In this document: one piece after another, positions 19,560-28,359 of the stretch | How the letters are laid out: each line of letters opens with the position of its first letter | How positions within the stretch are numbered: the first letter of the stretch is position 1 | The notes under the pieces: generated by a model | Told to the model about the DNA's origin: nothing | The model's input: the letters and a program-made list of their open reading frames with translations, nothing else | The model's database searches: none | Program-made: the position numbers and the translations under genes | Source: Chara braunii | Taxonomy: Eukaryota > Streptophyta > Charophyceae > Charales > Characeae | Reading direction: 5' to 3' | Assembly (NCBI GenBank): GCA_003427395.1 | Contig: BFEA01000020.1 | Coordinates: forward strand, 1,629,213-1,661,912 | Length of the DNA: 32,700 bases

Positions 19560-20690
19560 TGAAGGGTGAACATTTGTTCAAGAGAGAGGAAGGATCTATA
19601 CCACGAAGGGTTGTATGCGGAAGGTCTAGGTAGTTGAACATAGTCCAAGCAATGCATGATGGCTTGGCTGGGGGTCATTGTTCCTCAAAAGGGACACTGA
19701 CAAAAATAACACGACTCTACTTCTAACCAGGTGTGGGAAGTATGGTGACGACTTATTGCCAAATTTGTTTAACATGTCAAGAACGGAGTTCGGTCCGCAT
19801 ATTCGAACCCCTAAAACCCACTCATGTGCTAAGGTTATGACACCTAGTCCACATCGACCTCGTGGTTATGCCTGTGTCAACGGAGGGGTATAAGTATATC
19901 CTTGACGCAAGAGATAACCTAAACAAATTTGTGGAGGCAGTGACCATCAAGAAGAAAACCAAGAGAGGGGTCGTGAATTGGATCGAGGATTTCTACTTAA
20001 GACACTCATTCATCAGGTGGTTCACAATAAATAATAGGATCGAGTTCGTAAATCATGAAGTCCTCAGCATCTTCAATAGGCTTCACCTATCCATTAAGCT
20101 TATCAAGCCGTATCATCCGGAGGCCAACGCTCCCGTACAAAGAGGACACTGGACCTTGAAAAACACGGTTGCAAAGGTGGCAACAGATGACCTTAGAAGT
20201 TGGCCCTAGTATCTTAAACAAACCATATTCCGAGATAACGTGACCCCCAAAAGGACTACGGGATGTACCCTAACATAACTTTGGTATGAGAGGGAGATTG
20301 ACTTTCCAGTGGAGGCCTTAGTACCAACCTGGAACAAGCTGGACGATGATCCGCGCTTGACAACAGAACAATTAATTGAGGTCCGGTGCCAACAGGTGCT
20401 TAGCAACAAGGAGGCAATGAAAAAAATTGTTAACCAAGTTTTTGATAGCAAGATGAATGACAAAGCAATGTGAGATCAGATCAATAATATCAAGAAAGAG
20501 CCACTTCAATTGGGGGAGATGGTACTGGTCAGAAATTCAGCACTCGAGAATACATGGTCAAGACAGTTGAGAAGAAGGTTCAAGAGTCTCTATCGAGTGG
20601 CTAAGCGTGTTGGATTGAACACTTTTGAGTTGAAAGACTTGGATGGGGCTGGACTGAAGGGGTTCTTTCTGGGATAACAACTGGTTAGGT
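19560..20690 (+). pseudogene. Integrase of element 2, catalytic triad lost
   Basis: A degenerate HHCC finger is visible (MHDGLAGGH near 19652, then CQICLTC near 19758, in shifting frames). The core reads HLVHIDLVVMPVSTEGYKYI with the first Asp present (19856-19858). WFTINNRIEFVNHEV shows Asn where the second Asp belongs, and APVQRGHWTLKN shows Gln where the Glu belongs, so the triad is D-N-Q. Downstream come WYERG, DDPRLTTEQLIEVR, LQLGEMVLVRNSAL and RRFKSLYRVAKRVGLNTFELKD (about 20565-20645), the C-terminal SH3-like part. No chromodomain is seen. Confidence 0.85.
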
Positions 20691-21372
20691 TTCTAAGTCG
20701 GGATCCAATGGAATAGTGACTTTTAAAGGCACATGACAAGTAGGAGAAAATAAGAGTTGGTGGGCTGAATATCGACAGGGATTTTATCAATTGTATGTGT
20801 CACTGTGTTTCCCTGTGATATTCCCGTTGTGAATGAGAGACGGATTGTTTGAGTTGTATGACAAAGAGTGTTTGCATCTGGGATAATGTACCATAAATTT
20901 TGTGAGGGTGAATTATGGGTGGTGCGTCGCTTCAGTGCATATGTCTTGGGACAATGTACTATGGGATGCTATGTATGGGAACCGGGCGGGTGTATACTAT
21001 TGGGGGAGTTGGGCGCCGTGGAGTGTTATGCGTGAGGGAGAAGCATTTTGTTTTTCGTTTGACTGAGATTTTTGTGTTTTTTTTTTTTTTTGTGGTTGCA
21101 GAAATAAGAAGTTTGTTGAAAAAAGAAAAAAAAAAAAAACAGAATGAAATTTGGCAATGAGAACGATGATGACTGGGCAAATATATTGAACAGGGAAGAA
21201 GGTCGATCACTAGGAAACCCCCGAAGAAGCAAAATAAGAGGTTGTTTATAGGTCCCAAAGTTTGGCGTACGTATGACCAAAAGATAAAAGTGAGATATCT
21301 GGCCTGGGGATGAAAGCGAAAGGGAATGAATGAGCTAAAAAAGAAGGAAAGGAAAAGCGTGAGGAGGGATAA

Positions 21373-21786
21373 CAGAGCCCCAACGACAAGGATGAGGAAA
21401 ATTATGGGAAGGATGGCGACCAATATGAGGGGGACTCTGGTGAACCATTTAATGAGAGGGCAAAGAGCTATCAGAAAGAATATAGTCCGATCCGAGAAGA
21501 AGAGGAACAGTGGATTGAAGAGGAGCCTCACCTAGTTATTAATCTCAGCAGTGATGAAAAAGCAAAAGAGATAACAGAATCAGAGGAAGAAGCGTCGTCA
21601 GTACCTGATAACCCGAAGGGAGAGTCATCGACATGGGAGGAGGAATTCAGACAGACGTGTAGCGAATGGTTCAATCAATGGTCCAGTATTATTCGACATG
21701 AATGGATCCTCCAAACCAAAAAAAAGAAGAGGAAAGGCAAGTCGGTTACGCCTTTGACTTTTTACGATGAGAGAACACTGAAATGA
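21373..21786 (+). pseudogene. Extra ORF of element 2: acidic then basic protein part
   Basis: A frame of 137 codons without any Met runs from after TAA 21370 to TGA 21784. It is very acidic at first (DKDEENYGKDGDQYEGDSGE, then EEEEQWIEEEPHLVINLSSD and ESEEEASS), passes through a Trp-rich patch (STWEEEFRQTCSEWFNQWSS, HEWILQ), and ends with KKKKRKGK and LTFYDERTLK. The next in-frame stretch (AKRKREIQTYDLSRISQSWS) continues past the TGA. Its place after integrase suggests a third gene or pol tail. I do not recognise the family. The KKKKRKGK block could be a nuclear signal or an RNA-binding patch. Confidence 0.45.
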
Positions 21787-22253
21787 CTTGCAAAACGAAA
21801 GAGGGAGATTCAGACCTATGACTTGAGTCGTATTTCACAGTCATGGTCAAAAGAGCGTAAAAACGTCGACAGACGAAGCGTCCGTGAGAGTAGTTAAGCC
21901 ATGATAATCAGGCTATGTGCATATGTTGCACAAAGGATGGGAGGATTGATCGTAGCGACCAAGCTCCAAATACTAACCTGCATAAAACACAGACACCCAC
22001 AATAACCACATTGCCATACCCAATGTGGTCAACCTTACTGTTCCCTGTAGCTCACACCACGCCTCACACTCAAGCCCCAGTCATAATCCAACTTTCCATA
22101 AATCTCATAAGTTCTTTATAATGACCATTAAAAGAAGTTCGGTTAAAACCCTCAAAGAAACATATCAAATCTCAGGGCTAAGGCATCAAGTTGAGGTACA
22201 TGTATAAGCAAAGTTGTGTTGTGAGCCGACGAGTCGATGATCAACCAACTGAC
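21787..22253. other. No gene seen
   Basis: The stretch holds the tail of the preceding frame to about 21897 and then A/C-rich sequence with no domain-bearing frame and no repeat that I can define. Confidence 0.5.
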
Positions 22254-22356
22254 CTGTTATCAGTGATAACAGAAAATGATCCTCGTAGGATCAAGCTGAA
22301 GCTAGTCCAAATCCTGGATCGAATGTCCAAAGAAGACCTGTATCATCCGACAGGTC
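22254..22356. repeat. Cluster of three short perfect hairpins
   Basis: CTGTTATC-AGT-GATAACAG (22254-22272), TGATCCT-CGT-AGGATCA (22277-22293) and GACCTGT-8 nt-ACAGGTC (22335-22356) lie within about 100 bases. Each stem is perfect over 7-8 bp. They open a 2-kb stretch rich in such structures. Confidence 0.7.
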
Positions 22357-22559
22357 AATGTCCAAGCTAAATCGTCAATGTATGGAGATCAAATCCCCAT
22401 GACACGTTCTCACTCAAGACTCTCCTGATTGTCAAGCCAAAGTCTACCTCTAAGCCAGTGCCCAAAGAAAGGTAGACCTATGGCAAAATCTCCCCCATAC
22501 AGAGTGAATCTCCAAAGTCACCACCTGTCAACATATAATCTATCTCCTCTAAACTAAGA

Positions 22560-22840
22560 AACTTTTGGCAATGCTTCCCGTAGGAAAAATGTCTTTCCAG
22601 AATTTGTATCATCCTAAAATATGAAAACATAAATAATCTTCAACTTTCAAAGTCAAATTTTGTCAAACTCCCTGAATTAACAAAAATTTGGGCAGCACGC
22701 CCTTTAAAAAATGAGACTTTTCAGAGTTTTACTAAGTCATATATAAAGATTAGACAAGTTGAACTTTGAAAACTCAAATTTTAACTAACTCCTTGGATTT
22801 GCAGAAATTTCGGCAGCGCTTCCCGTAGAGAAAGTAGCTT
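22560..22840 (-). repeat. Three tandem units of about 120 bp with a TTCGGCAGCG core
   Basis: On + the cores are TTTTGGCAATGCTTCCCGTA (22564), TTTGGGCAGCACGCCC (about 22687) and ATTTCGGCAGCGCTTCCCGT (22807), offsets about 120. Between cores, AACTTTCAAAGTCAAATTTT and AACTTTGAAAACTCAAATTTT also match. The core is the reverse complement of that at 3150-3530, so this entry is given as minus. Confidence 0.7.
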
Positions 22841-23147
22841 ACCAAAATTTATACAAAGCCAAGTATAACAAATGATCCAAAAAAATGCGGAAATTGATCT
22901 AAGTAAAAAAAACTTAGCATCGAAAATGCAGGAATTGAAACTAACTCCTATACCTCTAGCACGTGGTGAGCAACTAAAGCAGCTACCTATCAACTGGAAT
23001 GCAGACCAAGTAGTAATATCACTAAGTCACATGCAAGGCACAACTACAAAGGTAAGTACTCTCACCAGCCCAAAGTCAACCTTATCAAACAATAGTTCAT
23101 CGTCTTTCAATGATTTATCCCTTTATACCCAACTTACATAAGGCATA

Positions 23148-23873
23148 AAGCTAGACCACCTAAACTTATGGAACATATCTAGCTTAGCCATGGAGTATAC
23201 ACAAACACAGGGCACAACAACTTTTCTCTTCTTTGGGCATATGACTAGGCCACCATAGTCGCCCTGAACTGTTTAAGTATCCAAGTTTTATATAATTATC
23301 TACACTTAGTCTTTTAAGGTAGCATATGACTGAACCGATCATCTTTAGCTCAAGATTCAATCTGCCCCTTCGTACCACAAATTTATTATCAGTTAATACT
23401 CTCTTCAGTTGGTGATAAGCTATAGTCAGACCACCCAAACTTATGAAACCGTGTCTGACTAGCGTGTTCATAGATAATGTAATAATAAATTATAACCAAG
23501 TTATATCATTTTGGTTCCAGCATGTGCGTGGCATTGGACCAAGACCACCTAAATTTATGGAACATGTCTGGTCCTCAGCCTGGTTCTTTCTCGGAAAGTC
23601 AAAGAAGGAAGAGACCGAGCCACCCAAACTTATGGAACATGCTCAGACTTCCTTGTTCAAAACCAAAAGAAACTGAAAGAAACCCAAAGTAAACAAGACG
23701 ACCAAGCCACCCAAACTTATGGAACATGCTTAGTCCCTGAAAAATGAATCACAGTCAGCCCTCGTAAGTCGGAGCAACCAGACCACCCAGACTTATGAAA
23801 CTTGTCTGGTCCTCCAGGCAATTCAAAATAAACATAACACTGGGCCTCCCCAAACTTATGGAGACTTGCCCAG
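23148..23873 (+). repeat. Array of seven hairpins with a fixed loop and covarying stems
   Basis: Seven sites share the 20-nt loop CACCCAAACTTATGGAACAT or near variants, and each is flanked by arms that pair. They are: AAGCTAGA/TCTAGCTT (23148-23185), TAGTCAGAC/GTCTGACTA (23423-23461), GGACC(A)AGAC/GTCTGGTCC (23536-23574), GAGC/GCTC (23617-23644), GAC(C)AAGC/GCTT(A)GTC (23700-23735), ACCAGAC/GTCTGGT (23777-23810, with GGAG/CTCC outside) and CTGGGC/GCCCAG (23840-23873). A shortened form, GACTA/TAGTC around GGCCACCA, lies at 23243-23260. The innermost four pairs read TAGA, AGAC, GAGC, AAGC or GGGC on the 5' side, and the 3' side changes with them. Later copies are about 65-85 bp apart. I do not know this family. 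Confidence 0.85.
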
Positions 23874-24104
23874 CCCTTGATAGACCCAGTCAAGCAAGCA
23901 ATACTGCCTTCCTCCCATCCTTCCCCCAGATGCAATCCCACAATCTGCTTTTAGTCAATTCAATAAAAACTGAAACTGAATTTGCACAATCATTCCTTTA
24001 TTAAGTCGGGTTTATGTCCTGAAGTCATAGCAAAATGTACAAATAAGGGTTATAGCTGGGTTTATAGAAGGAGGAGGAAACATTTACCTCTCGGTTCCCT
24101 ACCT

Positions 24105-24196
24105 CCAGAACTCCTCCTGAGTTCTGGCAGAGCTCCCGCAATCGGTGGGCAGACTCCCTACAGAGTCTTGTTGCGGTCCTACGGGTTGCAATCCCG
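24105..24196. repeat. Second cluster of hairpins
   Basis: CCAGAACTC-CTCCT-GAGTTCTGG (24105-24127) has a perfect 9-bp stem. AGACTC-CCTACA-GAGTCT (24151-24168) has 6 bp. CGGG-TTGCAAT-CCCG (24182-24196) has 4 bp. Loops and stems are unrelated to the array upstream. Confidence 0.65.
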
Positions 24197-25070
24197 CCTG
24201 CCGCCTTCCTCTCGAAACCAGGATCAGACTTAGAGTATGAAGGGCAAAAGAAGAGGGGTTTCAGACGCTCGAGATACAAGAGGGACTAACTCAACTCGCA
24301 GGAGAGGGCCTTGGTGCCTCGATACGCCTGAGAGTCCCGCAATGGAGGCCAAAACACGCTGCATCCTGGCTAACTGACGACAAACTACCAACTGTCGATT
24401 CTCCAATGACTTCCCATATCCACCGCAATACCCCATTTTTTGAGCTCCCCGGTTCATGACTTGAAGTATATAAGTCACAGATAAGCCTGTTTTCTCGTGG
24501 CCGACCCGCTGATGCGCATGTTGATTAGGACGAGGGGCACACCGGTCAGCAGACAGGTCTGCAGTGATCTGCAGTCCCCACAACTGGTCTACTACAGCTT
24601 TGCTCAATGAGCTAGACACTGCATCAGCCAACAGGTAAGCCTGCAGCTCACCCGCCCCTCCACCTCAACCAGTATGATGGGCGACGCACCCGCCAACAGA
24701 CAATCCTTTAGCTCTGCAGTCTGCTCCCCCCCTATTTGCTGCTCCGTGCGCAGGCAGGTCTTACCCTGTCTTTCTCCCTCTGCAATACCTTGCCACATCT
24801 AAAAGTGCTTGGCCGTGTGCACGGTTAGGTATATGCAGGCAAAGACCGCACGCGGAGGGGACCACAGCGGCGACCGAGGGGATGAAGACGGCGAGCTAAA
24901 TCGGATCCCAACAAACGAGTGAGCTCACCTCCTCTTCCTTTTCTGTGTGTTTGTGTGCGTGCGCCTCTCTCTCTGTTTCTCGCAGGTACGTATCCTCTAT
25001 CGTTCGTACTGCCCCCTTATCCGTTTCCCTCTCCTGTCAAGGTCGTACCGGTCTCCTTCAGGCGTGCGAC
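24197..25070. other. No gene recognised; one splice-donor-like site
   Basis: Frames here (for example 24230-24631 minus, 24919-25155 plus) have no family character. CCAACAG|GTAAG at 24629-24639 looks like a 5' splice site and recurs at 25270-25281. The sequence is GC-richer than its surroundings. A spliced host gene cannot be excluded. Confidence 0.4.
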
Positions 25071-25370
25071 CCCGGAGGTAAGTCTCCAACCTCGCTGGCC
25101 GCCTCGCACTACTTGGCTCGATGGAATGAACAAAATCAGACGAATCTTCAGCTAAAATATGGAAGTATACACTGCTTCCCAGGCATGCGCGCAGAGAGAG
25201 GAGGTCCGACTACTACATTGATAGTTGGGAGGAGCGAAATTGATTGAACCTCCTGCTCGAGCTCTCCGGCCAACAGGTAAGTCCGCCACCCTGCGACTGG
25301 CCTCACGCTGCTTTCACAGTGGGACAAGCAAATATTGAATGAATCTTCCGCTAGAACACAGAGGTATACA
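25071..25370 (+). repeat. 199-bp-offset duplication with splice-donor-like AG|GTAAGT
   Basis: GGAG|GTAAGTC at about 25074-25084 and ACAG|GTAAGTC at 25273-25283 start two similar stretches of about 100 bp. Both contain GAATCTTC(A/C)GCTA and end at GTATACA (25165 and 25364), an offset of 199. They may be repeated exon-intron borders or a plain tandem duplication. Confidence 0.6.
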
Positions 25371-25374
25371 TCTC

Positions 25375-26191
25375 CGCTGCACAACTACTCCTCGAAGCGC
25401 AGCCTTTAACCTTCATAGCGCCAACTCCGCTTGCTCATCGGGAAATCCGACCACGTCATCGAGTCTGTGTGGTTCGAGAACCCCCATGTAGACTCCTCCC
25501 CCATTCATTCTCCTTCACGAACGACCTCCATATGCCTCCTCCTTCTTCACTCCTCGTCATCTCGGCGCACGACCTTTTCTACCTATCTCTTCCCCCACTA
25601 AAGTACTAACGAAACTAACATTGTCATCGAATTCGCCCTACCTGAGAACCTCAAAACCCCACCTTCACTCGCTCGTTTTCATCGTGAAATGAGCGAGCTA
25701 TGCGATCTTCATCCCCATCACTCTCGTTTTCCCTCTCACCATAGCTCCGTGCAGTAAGTTCTCTGACTAACCTTCTTTCTACTAACTCGTACCCAATTCT
25801 AAGTTCGGATCCAGTATCGCCTGCCCCCAAAACCCTATCCTACATTCTTTTCCGGCGTAAATCTATGGAGAATCGAACTAGCTGTTCGATCTTCCCTCCA
25901 CCATACCTGCCTCTCCCTTTGAATGAACCCGGCTCGACCCCTCGTCCTAATTCATTTCCCTTTCTCACTCATCTTCCCACTGCCTTCTTCATCTGCCTCT
26001 TCTTTTCGTCCCCCCCCCGTCGATACTCCGCTCCCCTAGCACTAGCTCCTCCCTCTCTGCGTTACTCCAATCTTCGAACGCACCCGGTGCAACTTCGCAT
26101 CCGGGTTCATCCGACTTTCTTCCCTTCTGCTTCCCGGTCGATGCCCACTCTGCACCTGTTTTCTTACGCTCCGCCTGCTGCTGCCCGATAC
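25375..26191. other. Pyrimidine-rich stretch, no gene supported
   Basis: The C/T-rich sequence resembles a leader region. The frame 25865-26239 (124 codons, P/S/L/R-rich) follows the composition and has no domain. It is not called a gene. Confidence 0.45.
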
Positions 26192-26290
26192 TTTGCTGCC
26201 TTAGCGTCGTGCTTGCGCTGCCTCGCTTTGCTGCCTTAGCGCTGTGCCTGCGCTGCCTCGTCTTGCTGCCTTAGCGCTGCCCTCGACCGC
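26192..26290 (+). repeat. Three tandem 34-bp units
   Basis: TTTGCTGCCTTAGCG starts units at 26193, 26227 and 26261. Each is followed by a variant of CTGTGCCTGCGCTGCCTCG. Confidence 0.75.
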
Positions 26291-26304
26291 TAACGCAGCG
26301 CCCG

Positions 26305-26838
26305 TCACTCACAATGGCCCGCCTCCTTAGGCATATGTCGTTGGTCCCTGCCGAGTGGCATTGAGCAGGGACCACCTTGATGCTCATAGGGGGAGTGGAC
26401 CGGAGGGGAGGCACAGTGACTGGCCCATCGAAGAAGCCCGACCCTGATGCTACCGGCTGGCCCCTGGCCGGTACCACCTACCTGCTGCAGCAGGTATTGC
26501 ACCTGCTCGGTGGGTGCAACTCCCACATGTTCCCTCGTTGGAGGCTTGAGCACGAATGTGGCTTTTACGGGGTTCCCCATAATATCATGAAGGGGTAACC
26601 TCGGCGCAGTCACAAAAACTGTTTGTAACCACTTTTCTGGCAATCCCATGAATACCACACATCCCCACGCGACCTCACCGGACCCAAAGCGTAGGTCATA
26701 TACACCCAACATTACCGGCCCTTTTGCCTTAAGTGCAATTACATACTTAAGCCCTGACCACGCCGTGTTCTCAGCGACGGCGTGGTAGTAGACTTTCGCC
26801 GGCATTCTGAACCCGTGGGCCCGTCGAGCGAGGCGCAC
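26305..26838 (-). CDS. Uncharacterised ORF, 177 aa
   Basis: The longest uninterrupted frame in the right half. Residues 12-110 have an ordinary globular composition (MPAKVYYHAVAENTAWSGLK, VIALKAKGPVMLGVYDL, GEVAWGCVVFMGLPEKWLQT, GNPVKATFVLKPPTREHV). The last 60 residues are G/P/H-rich and less protein-like. CTGCAGCAG|GTAGGTGG, at codons 113-118 (YLLQQ-VGG), resembles a splice donor, so the true exon could end there. The second Met (26805) has the better context (CAGAATGCC). Upstream on this strand is an A/T-rich stretch (26905-26945). No family is recognised. It could be an exon of a host gene or a retroelement ORF. Confidence 0.35.
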   Translation of the reverse strand: MRLARRAHGFRMPAKVYYHAVAENTAWSGLKYVIALKAKGPVMLGVYDLRFGSGEVAWGCVVFMGLPEKWLQTVFVTAPRLPLHDIMGNPVKATFVLKPPTREHVGVAPTEQVQYLLQQVGGTGQGPAGSIRVGLLRWASHCASPPVHSPYEHQGGPCSMPLGRDQRHMPKEAGHCE

Positions 26839-27042
26839 ACCCGAGGACCTCGTCTACCGTGACGACCACCTGTGTCTGGCGACGGCCTAAGAACCGATTA
26901 CCAAGGTAGAAACAATAAAAATAAAAAATAAAAAAAAATAAAACCGAGAATGAACGTCGCGCATGGTTGTGCCTCGCCGTCAATACCCCGCATGCGCCGT
27001 CAGACGGGCGAGGCTGCACTGGTGTAACTTACAAAAAACACG

Positions 27043-27068
27043 CCAAATACCCTTGTAAGGGTATTTGG
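27043..27068. repeat. Near-perfect palindrome with 12-bp arms
   Basis: CCAAATACCCTT (27043-27054) and AAGGGTATTTGG (27057-27068) are exact reverse complements separated by GT. Such a short centre favours cruciform extrusion, or two transposon ends joined head to head. Confidence 0.9.
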
Positions 27069-27436
27069 TACGACAATGGTTTCAGGGACACATGTGGACG
27101 AGTCTGGATGAGGTGCAAGGAGTGCACCGGTTCGTTTTCAACTCAAAAAATGTTGCATGTGGAAGGGTGGTTGATACGAGGGAGCTCTTGAAGACCATCA
27201 TCAAGGTAATTGCGAAGTCATGGAGAAAACATTTGCTACAACTCTCTGACGCAAATGTCCGGAGATGTGTCAATGAGCAGATGTCATCACCATCCGCAAT
27301 GAACGAGCATGAGGTTGTCTACAATGCGCACTCCATACGGTCTTTAGTCTTGGTGTCGTTGGATAAGAATCCAGACCCGACTCTAGTAATATGTCTGATG
27401 CTGTATTTTCGTGGCTTCCACGTGACGGTCACATGA
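27065..27436 (+). CDS. Possible gene remnant, 123 codons
   Basis: The middle of this frame looks protein-like: VVDTRELLKTIIKVIAKSWR, LLQLSDANVRRCVNEQMSS, HSIRSLVLVSLDKNPDPTL, VICLMLYFRGFHVTVT. Another frame upstream (26967-27191) has a Cys-rich stretch (CKGIWYDNGFRDTCG, RCKECTGSF) overlapping it, which would suit a frameshift within one older gene. Further codons at 27613-27807 may belong too. The family is unknown to me. The length and lack of a promoter leave it uncertain. Confidence 0.3.
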   Translation: MVRQWFQGHMWTSLDEVQGVHRFVFNSKNVACGRVVDTRELLKTIIKVIAKSWRKHLLQLSDANVRRCVNEQMSSPSAMNEHEVVYNAHSIRSLVLVSLDKNPDPTLVICLMLYFRGFHVTVT

Positions 27437-27807
27437 AATTTCAACTTCTTGGAAAAAATACAGAATGGGTATTGGCATAATAAAAGATTGCGTATAAAGA
27501 AGTTGGACTCCTGCATGTAACCACATGACGGACGTGTGGGAAGTTGGGAAGCGTCAACGTAATCCCAAAGGATAAGGATTATGGGAGATGACGTCTGATC
27601 TCACAGTCGTGGTTGGAACCATCGAGAATAGCAAGCTGCAGACAAGGGAGAACCCTGAGATATATGCTCTTATGCCTGTTGGATAATCAACACTTTAGGC
27701 TACGGGCAACAAACAACTTGAAGGTTGTTATGACAAAGAAGATTGTAGCAGTAGCTAAGTTTGGGGATACCATCGTAAGGAGAAGTTATGACAGATACAT
27801 TTCCTAA

Positions 27808-28129
27808 GATCGGTGGTTGGGATTTGCTGATGGTTATGATCGACCAGACTTGTCAAAAACACAGTGGGGTGAGGGAAGATGGCGTGAGGAAGAGAGAAAG
27901 GAAGAAGGGAAAAAAATGGGTTGAATCATGATGAAATAATTCGGGGCTATAAAGGATGAAGGTGGGAGGACGTTCCTTTCATTTTTGACTTACCCTCTTG
28001 AAGAGACTTGTCACGCACAAGTTGAAACCGATAGAGGGGTTGTGTGTTTTTTTGTGTGTTGTTTTTGGTGAAGCTAATGAGCTTTGTTCTCAAAAACTGA
28101 GCAGTTGTGTGTACTGTTCGTTCACCCTT
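27808..28129. other. No gene; TATA-like site at 27948
   Basis: TATAAA at 27948-27953 sits in TCGGGGCTATAAAGG, sharing 11 bases with the site at 690-702. The frame opening at 27998 passes into a pyrimidine tract and then satellite DNA, so it is not called a gene. Confidence 0.35.
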
Positions 28130-28290
28130 GACTTCTTCTTCTTCCTCCTTTCTCCTTCTTCCTCCTTCCCCCTTCCTTTACTTCTTTCTTTTATTTTTCC
28201 TTTTTCCCTTCCTCTTCTCCTTCTCCCTTTTCTCCTCTCCAGTCTCACTCCTTCTTTTCTTCTCCTCCCTCCTTTCTCTCCACTGCAAAT
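28130..28290 (+). repeat. Polypyrimidine tract
   Basis: About 160 bases of CTTCTTCCTCC and TTTCCCTTCC words with few purines. It precedes the satellite array. Confidence 0.85.
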
Positions 28291-28359
28291 ATCCCAAACA
28301 TGCGAAGTCTCGTGCATGCGTTTTGTCGTATTTTCTCCAAAGTTTTGCTCAATCTTCCA

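Larger units (their letters stand above)
14383..21786 (+). mobile_element. Second decayed Ty3-type retrotransposon (element 2)
   Basis: Gag, CCHC knuckle, protease, RT, RNase H and integrase follow in that order on +, which is the Ty3 order. The proteins are clearly unlike those of element 1: different RT block spellings, an IDDNP catalytic block instead of YMND-ILVYS, no chromodomain, and an extra ORF after integrase. Every domain is broken by stops or shifts. The + strand is purine-rich, the opposite of element 1. No LTR pair could be found by comparing 12.1-14.7 kb with 20.7-22.3 kb, so the ends are approximate. Confidence 0.85.

Noticed and set aside
20959-21531. 190-aa minus-strand ORF, F/L-rich
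   Set aside because: It lies antisense to purine-rich DNA of element 2; the hydrophobic composition follows from the pyrimidine-rich strand, and no signal or membrane pattern beyond that was seen.
25865-26239. 124-aa plus-strand ORF beginning MENRTSCSIFPP
   Set aside because: P/S/L/R-rich translation of C/T-rich DNA that ends in the 34-bp tandem repeat; no family mark.
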